A stretch of DNA of 15,071 nt, from NCBI GenBank assembly GCA_030040475.1, contig JASHTQ010000479.1, positions 1 through 15,071 of the forward strand, in the 5' to 3' direction. This document shows, piece after piece, positions 1-5,184 of the stretch. A program made the translations under genes and the position numbers. The DNA comes from Streptosporangiaceae bacterium (GTDB lineage: Bacteria; Actinomycetota; Actinomycetes; Streptosporangiales; Streptosporangiaceae). How positions within the stretch are numbered: position 1 is the stretch's first letter; every line of letters starts with the position of its first letter. The notes beneath the pieces are model-generated. The model was not told the origin of the DNA. It searched no databases and saw only the letters and a program-made list of their open reading frames with translations.

Positions 1-908
1 AGGCAGGCGGCCAGCGCCAGCGCGTCCTCCATGGCCAGCTTGGTGCCCGAGCCGATCGAGAAGTGTGCGGTGTGCGCCGCGTCGCCGATCAGCACGACGT
101 TCTCGTGCCGCCAGGTCTGGCACCTGACCGTGCCGAACGAGGTCCACCGCGAGTTGTTGGCGACAAGCTCGTGCCCGCCGAGCACCCCGGCGCACAGCTC
201 GCGGATGAGCGCAATCGACGCCTCGTCGCTCTGCCCGGGCGCCAGGTCCTCCGCCGCGACGTCGCCGAACCCGGCGCGCCGCCACACCTCCTCGTGCATC
301 TCCAGGATGAACGTGCTGGCGTCCCCGCTGTACGGGTAGCCGTGCACCTGCATGATCCCGGCCGGGGTGTCCAGGATGTAGAACTTGAACGCGTCGAAGA
401 CCAGGTCGGTGCCGAGCCAGATATACCGGCACCGCCGTCGCTCAATCGACGGCGAGAACGTGTCCGCGAACCGACCCCGGGTCGCCGAGTTCGCCCCGTC
501 CGAGGCCACCACCAGGTCGTAGCAGGCGGCCAGCTCCGCCGCGTCCGGCGCCTGCGCGCGGAACAAGACCCGTACCCCGAGCGAAGCGCAGCGCGCCTGC
601 AAGATGGCCAGCAGCCGCTTGCGGCTCATCGCGGCGAAGCCGTGTCCGCCCGAGGTGAACGTGCTGCCGCGGAAGTGCACGTCGATGTCGTCCCAGCGGG
701 CGAACTCGCGGCTCATCGCGGCGAAGATCCCGGCATCGGCGTGCTCGATGCCGCCGAGCGTCTCGTCGGAGAACACCACGCCGAAGCCGAACGTGTCGTC
801 GGCCGCGTTCCGCTCCCAGACGGTGATGTCGTGCCCCGGATCGAGCTGCTTGGCCAGGGCCGCGAAATACAGCCCGCCGGGCCCGCCGCCGATCACCGCT
901 ATGCGCAT
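1..908 (-). CDS. FAD monooxygenase, salicylyl-CoA/anthraniloyl-CoA hydroxylase type (N-terminal part, cut by window edge)
   Basis: Group A flavoprotein monooxygenase; 302 codons are present and the C-terminus lies beyond position 1. The Rossmann GGGPGG motif is at residues 7-12, the DG motif (ASDGANS) at 135-141, and the second FAD motif (IGDAAHT) at 274-280, followed by GSGTKLAMEDA. The start (MRIAVIGGGPGGLYFA), the FGVVFSDETL segment and the HTAHFSIGSGTK segment match what I recall of bifunctional salicylyl-CoA 5-hydroxylase/oxidoreductases and 2-aminobenzoyl-CoA monooxygenase/reductases. In those families an Old Yellow Enzyme-like domain follows, which here would be off the window. They hydroxylate a CoA-activated aromatic acid before ring reduction or cleavage in the cytoplasm. 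The ATG at 906-908 is the only plausible start; no ribosome site precedes it, but a -10 box lies 6 nt upstream. A RidA-fold gene is divergent and a PaaX-family regulator is nearby. Salicylyl- versus anthraniloyl-CoA cannot be decided. Confidence 0.85.
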   Translation of the reverse strand, partial: MRIAVIGGGPGGLYFAALAKQLDPGHDITVWERNAADDTFGFGVVFSDETLGGIEHADAGIFAAMSREFARWDDIDVHFRGSTFTSGGHGFAAMSRKRLLAILQARCASLGVRVLFRAQAPDAAELAACYDLVVASDGANSATRGRFADTFSPSIERRRCRYIWLGTDLVFDAFKFYILDTPAGIMQVHGYPYSGDASTFILEMHEEVWRRAGFGDVAAEDLAPGQSDEASIALIRELCAGVLGGHELVANNSRWTSFGTVRCQTWRHENVVLIGDAAHTAHFSIGSGTKLAMEDALALAAC

Positions 909-914
909 GGACCG

Positions 915-944
915 ATCGTATGCCGGATCTTCTACGACCGTCAA
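915..944 (-). promoter_or_regulatory. Leaderless promoter of the FAD monooxygenase
   Basis: Reading the minus strand, TTGACG (944-939), an 18-nt spacer and TACGAT (920-915) lie 6 nt before the ATG at 908. The spacing puts transcription start at or next to the A of the ATG, so the mRNA is probably leaderless. An inverted repeat TCGTA/TACGA (916-920 and 933-937, 12 nt between arms) overlaps the -10 box and spacer and could be a repressor site. Inferred from sequence only. Confidence 0.6.
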
Positions 945-960
945 CAGAACGCGATACCGC

Positions 961-966
961 TAGGGT
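961..966 (+). promoter_or_regulatory. -10 box of the RidA-like gene
   Basis: TAGGGT ends 6 nt before the ATG at 973, the usual distance for leaderless transcripts in actinobacteria. No good -35 is visible. The same GGG could also be read as a weak ribosome site for ATG 973 (AGGG at 962-965, 7 nt spacing). Confidence 0.45.
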
Positions 967-972
967 GTGGCC

Positions 973-1365
973 ATGGAACGGATCAACCCGGCGGGACTCG
1001 CCCGCCCCTCCGGCTTCTCGCACGCGGTGTCCGTGACCGCGACCCGGCTGGTGTACCTGGCCGGCCAGACCGGAGCCGGCCAGGACGGCACGATCGTCTC
1101 CGGCGGCATCGTCCGCCAGTTCGAGCAGGCCCTCGCCAACCTCCTCACTGCCCTGGACGCCGCCGGCGGCCGGCCCGCCGACCTGGTCAGCCTCACGATT
1201 TACCTGGTCGACGTGGACCTCTACCGCGCGCACGCCACCCAGATCGGCGCGGCCTGGCGCCGCCTGGCCGGCCCCGACTACCCGGCCATGGCCGCCGTCG
1301 GCGTGACCCGCCTGTGGGACCCGCAGGCCCTGATCGAGCTCCAGGCCACCGCCGCGCTCAGCTAG
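973..1365 (+). CDS. RidA-fold (YjgF/YER057c/UK114) protein lacking the deaminase arginine
   Basis: A 130-residue protein, the usual length for the trimeric Rid family. YLAGQT (28-33), the LTIYLVDVDLY strand region (74-84) and the YPA...IEL C-terminal region (103-123) mark the fold. RidA proper hydrolyses reactive enamine/imine intermediates and needs an arginine in a (F/Y)PAR motif. Here that position is Met106 (YPAM), while the conserved glutamate (Glu122) is kept. It therefore belongs with Rid clades whose imine deaminase activity is absent or unproven. ATG 973 is chosen over GTG 967 because the TAGGGT box would abut the GTG. It is divergent from the aromatic-CoA monooxygenase and convergent with the PaaX-type gene. 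A role handling an unstable hydroxylation product (an imine, if the substrate is anthraniloyl-CoA) is inference. Confidence 0.85.
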   Translation: MERINPAGLARPSGFSHAVSVTATRLVYLAGQTGAGQDGTIVSGGIVRQFEQALANLLTALDAAGGRPADLVSLTIYLVDVDLYRAHATQIGAAWRRLAGPDYPAMAAVGVTRLWDPQALIELQATAALS

Positions 1366-1378
1366 CGAGGAAAGGTGA

Positions 1379-1435
1379 AACCACCGTTCGTTCGGTAAAA
1401 ATCAAAATCTTTTTTATGCCGAACGGGCGGTGGTT
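1379..1435. terminator. Long imperfect inverted repeat with AT-rich core between convergent genes
   Basis: Arms 1379-1395 and 1419-1435 (17 bp, 15 matching; AACCACCG at the outer end) flank a 23-nt core that is nearly all A/T, including a run of six T at 1410-1415. It sits between the stops of the RidA-like gene (1365) and the PaaX-family gene (1450-1448), so a bidirectional terminator is the simplest reading. There is no T-run outside the stem, so it is not a textbook intrinsic terminator. The left arm also contains ACCGTTCGTTCGGT (1383-1396), which has the dyad form ACCGnnCGnnCGGT seen in some TetR-type operators. Confidence 0.5.
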
Positions 1436-1447
1436 AATCGCGCCCGC

Positions 1448-2314
1448 TCAGCCGTCGCGGCCCGCGGTGATCACCTGCTGGACGTAGCCGCGGGCCGGTT
1501 CCTCGAGCAGCGCGCGCAGCGTGAAGAAGTCCTCGGCGGCGCGGATGCCGATCCAGCCGTCGGGCAGCAGTTCCGCGGGCAGCCCGGGGTCCAGGTACGG
1601 CAGCCGCCGCCAGTCGGTGAGCGCCCGAACGTAGTCGGCGAACGCCTCACGGCCGCTTCGCGCGGCGCGCTGCCAGCGGCGCAGCGCCGGCTCGTGCGCC
1701 TCGATGAACGCCTCGTACCTGCGCTCGAGTTCGTCCAGGTCCCACCACAGCCGGATCTTGTCGGCCAGGTCGCCGAACGCCCGGTGATCCGCCCGGAACA
1801 GGTCCGCGTAGGCGTCGAGGTCGAGCCGGCGCAGCGTCTGCGCCGTCGCGTCCTGCAGGTGCGCGGGCACGATCCAGACGCCGGGCGCGACCATGCCGAA
1901 GCCGAGCCTGGTCAGCTCCGACCGCAGCACGTGCCGCCGGTGGCGCTGCGACTCGGGCACCGAGAACACAGCGAGCAGCCAGCCGTCGGCCAGCGTGCCG
2001 CGCTGCCGCCGGAAGATCCTGGCGTCGCCCTCGCGCAGGATGGCCAGCGCCTCGGGGGAGAGCTGGTACCCCGCAGCGCCCTCGTGCCGCCGCGCCTGCA
2101 GGACGCCCCGCCGTTTCAGCCGCGAGATAGCCGACCGCACCGCGGGCTCGTCCACCCCGAGGTCGCCGAGCAGCCGGATCAGCGCCGCCACCGACAGCCA
2201 GCCGCCGTCGGACCTGCCGTACAGGCCGTACACGGTGACGATCAGGTGCCGCAGCCGCGCCGAGCGGGCGCTGACATCCCCGCCCGGCCCGTTCGTTTCC
2301 GCTACGGCCGTCAC
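1448..2314 (-). CDS. PaaX-family transcriptional regulator
   Basis: 288 residues, typical of the family. An N-terminal winged helix (about residues 19-75, with LIVTVYGLYGR and AVRSAISRLKRRGVL) is followed by the PaaX middle and C-terminal domains (DARIF..., WIVPAHLQDATAQTLRRLDLDAYADLFRADH, and a C-terminal stretch ending near RALLEEPARGYV). PaaX of enteric bacteria represses phenylacetate degradation and is released by phenylacetyl-CoA; actinobacterial relatives often lie beside aromatic acyl-CoA pathways. The likely effector here is the CoA thioester handled by the neighbouring monooxygenase (inference). The GTG at 2314 lacks a ribosome site but has TATCGT 6 nt upstream, so it is probably leaderless. 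Its promoter lies in the 12-nt gap after the carbonic anhydrase stop and is crossed by a perfect palindrome suggesting autoregulation. Confidence 0.88.
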   Translation of the reverse strand: MTAVAETNGPGGDVSARSARLRHLIVTVYGLYGRSDGGWLSVAALIRLLGDLGVDEPAVRSAISRLKRRGVLQARRHEGAAGYQLSPEALAILREGDARIFRRQRGTLADGWLLAVFSVPESQRHRRHVLRSELTRLGFGMVAPGVWIVPAHLQDATAQTLRRLDLDAYADLFRADHRAFGDLADKIRLWWDLDELERRYEAFIEAHEPALRRWQRAARSGREAFADYVRALTDWRRLPYLDPGLPAELLPDGWIGIRAAEDFFTLRALLEEPARGYVQQVITAGRDG

Positions 2315-2326
2315 CAGGTGACGATA
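2309..2326 (-). promoter_or_regulatory. PaaX-type gene -10 box overlapped by a perfect palindrome
   Basis: On the minus strand TATCGT (2326-2321) lies 6 nt before the GTG start at 2314. The 15-bp sequence CGTCACCAGGTGACG (2309-2323) is a perfect 7+1+7 inverted repeat covering half the -10 box, the predicted transcription start and the start codon. A bound protein would block initiation, so autorepression is the obvious guess. No -35 is convincing. Confidence 0.45.
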
Positions 2327-2821
2327 TCAGTCCTTGACCTCGCGCAGCCGGCCGGTTTCGACTTCGTAGACGAAGCCGCGGATGGAGTCCTTGTGCGGAA
2401 CGTACGGGCTGGCCTTGACCCTGGCGATCGACTGCCTGACGTCCCCGTCGAGGTCGGGAAAGGCCTCGAGCGCGAACGGCGGCCGTATCCCCGTGTCCGC
2501 CTCGATCTGGGCCTTGACGTCATCGTCGTGGAAGGTGAGCATCCCGCAGTCGGTGTGGTGGATGAGGATGATCTCCGTCGTGCCGAGCAGCCGCTGCGAG
2601 ATCGTCAGCGACCGGATCACGTCGTCGGTCACGACGCCCCCCGCGTTGCGGATGACGTGCGCGTCTCCCTCGCTCAGCCCCAGCACTCCGTAGGGGTTGA
2701 GCCGGGCGTCCATGCACGCCACCACCGCGACGTGCGAGGCAGGCGGCAGCGGCAGATCCCCCTTGTCAAACCCGGCCGCGTACTGCTCGGAGTTGGCCAC
2801 GAACCCATCGGTACTGCTCAC
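2327..2821 (-). CDS. Beta-class carbonic anhydrase (Rv1284 type)
   Basis: 164 residues, the short actinobacterial beta-CA form. The zinc ligands and catalytic dyad are all present: Cys36-x-Asp38-x-Arg40 (ACMDAR) and His89-x-x-Cys92 (HTDCGM). HVIRNAGG (55-62), TDDVIRSL and the C-terminal IRGFVYEVETG closely follow Mycobacterium tuberculosis Rv1284 as I recall it. It interconverts CO2 and bicarbonate in the cytoplasm with zinc. The GTG at 2821 is preceded by a strong AGGAGG (2831-2826) with 4-nt spacing, in contrast to its leaderless neighbours. The PaaX-type gene follows 12 nt downstream on the same strand, so read-through is possible; a functional tie to aromatic degradation is not evident. 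Confidence 0.95.
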   Translation of the reverse strand: MSSTDGFVANSEQYAAGFDKGDLPLPPASHVAVVACMDARLNPYGVLGLSEGDAHVIRNAGGVVTDDVIRSLTISQRLLGTTEIILIHHTDCGMLTFHDDDVKAQIEADTGIRPPFALEAFPDLDGDVRQSIARVKASPYVPHKDSIRGFVYEVETGRLREVKD

Positions 2822-2831
2822 GTTTCCTCCT

Positions 2832-2942
2832 AGCCGTCGGTGCTGCTCGCGCTCGCTTCTCGCAGGCTGATCCCGGCTGCCGCCGGAACCACGTCCCTCA
2901 AACCGTACCCCGATCCCAACTAATCAGACCAGAAATACCGAA
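2832..2942 (-). promoter_or_regulatory. Upstream region of the carbonic anhydrase gene
   Basis: A 111-nt gap between the DUF2332 stop and the carbonic anhydrase ribosome site. The end near 2915-2946 is unusually A/T-rich. A possible minus-strand -10 box TACGGT lies at 2907-2902 without a clear -35. This would give a leader of roughly 75 nt. No hairpin with a T-run was seen for the DUF2332 transcript. Confidence 0.25.
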
Positions 2943-3926
2943 TTAATGAGCCAAGGGCGGTCCCAGCCAGTGCAGCCAGGTGCCGTGGCTGTCGGCGCGC
3001 GCGACCGGATGACCATCGCGGGCGACGACGCACTGCAATTCGTCCCGGACCGGAGTGCCCGTCCCCGGCAAGATGCCGGGCGCCTCGCTGGACAGCCAGA
3101 CGACGCCAAGCCCGCGGACCGTGCGGACGAACTCCTCGCGCTGGTCCGCGGTGACGTAGTACAGCACGGATGTGTGGTAGACGACGAGGGTGGCGCCTTC
3201 GGGCGCCCGCGTCACCAGGGCGGGCAGGTCGGCGACCAGATCGCCGCGGTACACCGCGGGCGGGTCGCGGCGGGCGGAGGCGATCGCCGCCGCCAGCCGC
3301 CGCGCGCGGTCGCTCTCCCCCGGCCAGACCAGGCAGGACAGCCAGCGGACGTCGTCGTCGCTGGTGACGTCGAGCGGGTTCAGGTCGAGCCCGGCCCGCC
3401 AGGCGATGTCCGGGAGCCGCGACGGCAGCGGCACCGGCCCGCGGGGCTGGCAGCGCAGGGTGGGGGCATCCGGGTCGCGGCCGGCCAGCAGGTAGCCGCC
3501 GTAGTCGTAGGAGTAGCGGTCGAACAGCAGGGTGAGCCCGGCGCTCGCGCCGACGTCGATCAGCGCAACCGGCTGCGGCAGCCGGGCCAGGGCCGGCAGC
3601 AGGACCGCACAGCGCGCAGGCTCGTTGGTCTGCGTGCGCCTGGTCATGATCACCTGGGTGAGTTCGGCCCCGGCCCGGCCGACGAGCTCGCGCAGCGACC
3701 CGATGACCGGCGGGGCGCCGAGCAGGTACCGCGCGGCCGCGAACACCAGCTGCGGCTGGCGCTTGCCCGGCGGCAGCGACGCGATGAAGCCCGCCACGGC
3801 CGAATCGTCCGCGACCGATTCGGCCAGCGCCTCGTACGCCGCCGACCTGCCCCGCGCCTCCCGCCGGGCGAACACCCGGTAGGCCTGCGCCACCGCGGTC
3901 AGGGCATCGTTGCCGGCCTGCGTCAC
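2943..3926 (-). CDS. DUF2332 family protein
   Basis: 327 residues. The glycine-rich ALIDVGASAGLTLLFDRY segment (about 140-157) followed by SYDYGG is the hallmark of DUF2332, a family widespread in actinobacteria. The DVGASAG motif resembles the SAM-binding loop of class I methyltransferases, so a methyltransferase-like fold is plausible, but the activity is not established. VYHTSVLYYVTADQREEFV and the C-terminal HGTWLHWLGPP are further family landmarks. The GTG at 3926 has no ribosome site; TAGCGT ends 6 nt before it, so it may be transcribed leaderless as well as from the DUF4287-like gene, whose stop is 9 nt upstream. Confidence 0.85.
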   Translation of the reverse strand: MTQAGNDALTAVAQAYRVFARREARGRSAAYEALAESVADDSAVAGFIASLPPGKRQPQLVFAAARYLLGAPPVIGSLRELVGRAGAELTQVIMTRRTQTNEPARCAVLLPALARLPQPVALIDVGASAGLTLLFDRYSYDYGGYLLAGRDPDAPTLRCQPRGPVPLPSRLPDIAWRAGLDLNPLDVTSDDDVRWLSCLVWPGESDRARRLAAAIASARRDPPAVYRGDLVADLPALVTRAPEGATLVVYHTSVLYYVTADQREEFVRTVRGLGVVWLSSEAPGILPGTGTPVRDELQCVVARDGHPVARADSHGTWLHWLGPPLAH

Positions 3927-3932
3927 GCCGGC

Positions 3933-3938
3933 ACGCTA
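3933..3938 (-). promoter_or_regulatory. -10 box of the DUF2332 gene
   Basis: TAGCGT on the minus strand (3938-3933) ends 6 nt before the GTG at 3926. Its TAG is also the stop codon of the upstream DUF4287-like gene. The same hexamer is found upstream of the VOC gene at 6716. No clear -35. Confidence 0.35.
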
Positions 3939-4274
3939 CGGGTTCTGCTCGTAGGCCGGCCGCAGCAGGCCCAGCACCTCGTCGTCGACGTCGCCGGCGG
4001 CGGCGGTGGCCGCCGCGAACTGGCTGCCGCGGACGAACGGGATGTAGGTGCCGCGGTCCTCCGCGGTGACGTCGTCGCCGAGCCCGCCGATGGCCCACTG
4101 GCTGTTCTGGGGCACGCCGTGCTCGCGCCGCAGCCATCCCCGCACCGCGTTCTGGTCCAGCGGATCCAGCCCCGAGGCCCGGACCAGGGCCAGCCACTCC
4201 CGCAGCGACCGGCCCGTCCGCACGGCGAGCGACCCGCTCACCGCGCTCATCATGTCGTCTGGCGTACGCGGCAT
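3936..4274 (-). CDS. Small DUF4287-like protein
   Basis: 112 residues. The N-terminal region (about 1-60) has the pattern of DUF4287: an RTGRSLREWLALV helix, a short GL-P segment, then AVRGWLRREHGVPQNSQWAI. The C-terminal part ends in an acidic DVDDEVLGLL segment; no catalytic motif or membrane segment is seen. Function unknown. The start at ATG 4274 is chosen because DUF4287 homology begins just after it and TAGGCT lies 7 nt upstream; the open frame extends further to 4406 but with no family resemblance and overlapping the divergent gene. It probably forms a two-gene unit with the DUF2332 gene. Confidence 0.6.
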   Translation of the reverse strand: MPRTPDDMMSAVSGSLAVRTGRSLREWLALVRASGLDPLDQNAVRGWLRREHGVPQNSQWAIGGLGDDVTAEDRGTYIPFVRGSQFAAATAAAGDVDDEVLGLLRPAYEQNP

Positions 4275-4281
4275 GGCAGGA

Positions 4282-4291
4282 AGCCTAGCCT
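4282..4291. promoter_or_regulatory. Interlocked divergent -10 boxes
   Basis: The 25-bp gap between the divergent starts (4274 minus, 4300 plus) contains AGCCTAGCCT. Read forward it gives TAGCCT (4286-4291), 8 nt before ATG 4300. Read on the other strand it gives TAGGCT (4287-4282), 7 nt before ATG 4274. The two hexamers share the central TA. Both genes lack ribosome sites, so a bidirectional leaderless promoter is the best explanation. Confidence 0.5.
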
Positions 4292-4299
4292 GGTATCCC

Positions 4300-4584
4300 A
4301 TGAGGAGCACGGCGGGAATCGTGGCGGACGCCGAGGCCGGCGAGCCGCTGATCGGGGACGGCGTCGCCGCGGCCATCGTCCCCGACGAGGTCTTCACCCT
4401 GGCCACGCAGATCGTGGCCGTCGACGGCCCGATGGCCGTGGTGCGGGCCGAGGTCGGCTACTCCGATCCGCTCACCCAGGAGTACCGCGACCTGTGGCTG
4501 ATCCGGCTCGGTGCGGACGGCCGCTGCAGCTGGTTCGAGGAGTGGCCCTTCTGGCCCGAGCAACCCTTCGCCGCCTCGCCGTGA
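4300..4584 (+). CDS. Short NTF2/SnoaL-like protein, N-terminally reduced
   Basis: 94 residues. The stretch FTLATQIVAVDGPMAVVR (32-49), then YRDLWLIRL (62-70) and GRCSWFEEWPFWP (75-87), matches the second half of small nuclear transport factor 2-like proteins common in actinobacteria. Full-length members are about 120-150 residues; here the N-terminal helices and first strands that form the conical cavity appear to be missing. An alternative ATG at 4273 adds only nine residues of no family resemblance and would overlap the divergent gene. No function can be assigned; such folds bind or isomerise small hydrophobic ligands. Its TGA overlaps the GTG of the following kinase by 4 nt, indicating translational coupling. 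Confidence 0.6.
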   Translation: MRSTAGIVADAEAGEPLIGDGVAAAIVPDEVFTLATQIVAVDGPMAVVRAEVGYSDPLTQEYRDLWLIRLGADGRCSWFEEWPFWPEQPFAASP

Positions 4585-5141
4585 CGTCCCTGACGTCGAT
4601 GCCGCAGCCCTCGGTCGTGCTCGTCACCGGCATCCAGGCCGCGGGCAAGTCCACGGTGGCCCAGCTGCTCGCCGAACGGCTGCCGCGCTCGGTGCACGTC
4701 AGGGGCGATGTGTTCCGGCGCATGGTGGTCGGCGGCCGCGCGGGCATGACCCCGGAGCCGAGCCCGGAGGCGCTGCGGCAGCTCCGGCTGCGCTATCAGC
4801 TGACCGCGACCGTCAGCGACGCCTACTGCGAGGCAGGTTTCACCGTGATCGCCCAGGACGTGATCCTCGGTGAGTACCTCGCCGAGATGACCGCCATGAT
4901 CCGCAGCCGGCCGCTGCTCGTCGTGGTGCTCGCCCCGTCGCGGGCCGCGATCGCCGCCCGCGAGGCGGCCAGGGCCAAGACCGCCTACGGCCCGTGGGCC
5001 ATCGCGCAGCTCGACGAGGTGCTCCGCAGCCAAACGCCCCGCATCGGCCTCTGGCTCGATACCTCGGCGCAGACCGCGGCGCAGACCGTGGCGGAGATCC
5101 TCGCCCGTGCCTGGCCCGAAGCGGCCGTCACGGGCGGCTGA
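4581..5141 (+). CDS. P-loop ATPase, small-molecule kinase-like (chloramphenicol phosphotransferase/zeta-type fold)
   Basis: 186 residues. Walker A is GIQAAGKST (17-25), with HVRGDVFRRMV (39-49) supplying the Asp43 that in related kinases acts as base or sugar-binding residue. The FTVIAQDVIL strand (87-96) carries a Walker B-like aspartate, and REAARAKTAYGPW (127-139) is the lid-like arginine region. This layout is that of AAA-superfamily phosphotransferases such as chloramphenicol 3-O-phosphotransferase and zeta toxins; the acceptor is unknown. The GTG at 4581 is preferred because of the GTGA overlap with the preceding stop; ATG 4599 is possible. An aminotransferase follows 43 nt later. No antitoxin-like gene is adjacent, so a toxin role is unlikely. 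Confidence 0.75.
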   Translation: MTSLTSMPQPSVVLVTGIQAAGKSTVAQLLAERLPRSVHVRGDVFRRMVVGGRAGMTPEPSPEALRQLRLRYQLTATVSDAYCEAGFTVIAQDVILGEYLAEMTAMIRSRPLLVVVLAPSRAAIAAREAARAKTAYGPWAIAQLDEVLRSQTPRIGLWLDTSAQTAAQTVAEILARAWPEAAVTGG

Positions 5142-5184
5142 ACTGTCAATTGTGCTCGGCGGCGCGACGGTGCGGGAGGCAGAC

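Noticed and set aside
63..1487. Plus-strand open frame antisense to the FAD monooxygenase and out of frame with the RidA-like gene
   Set aside because: Low-complexity Arg/Pro/Gly translation; the minus-strand monooxygenase has all the FAD motifs in one uninterrupted frame.
2327..2821. Carbonic anhydrase as a functional part of the aromatic-CoA module
   Set aside because: It has its own strong ribosome site, the PaaX-type gene seems to have its own promoter, and no carboxylation or decarboxylation step is visible; adjacency alone is not enough.
2946..4580. Long plus-strand open frame running into the P-loop kinase frame
   Set aside because: The part before the kinase start is antisense to the DUF2332 and DUF4287-like genes and shows no family resemblance; only the part from 4581 is real.
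4581..5141. Zeta-type toxin of a toxin-antitoxin pair
   Set aside because: The P-loop fold is related, but the neighbour is NTF2-like, not an antitoxin, and this gene type is widespread as a stand-alone kinase in actinobacteria.
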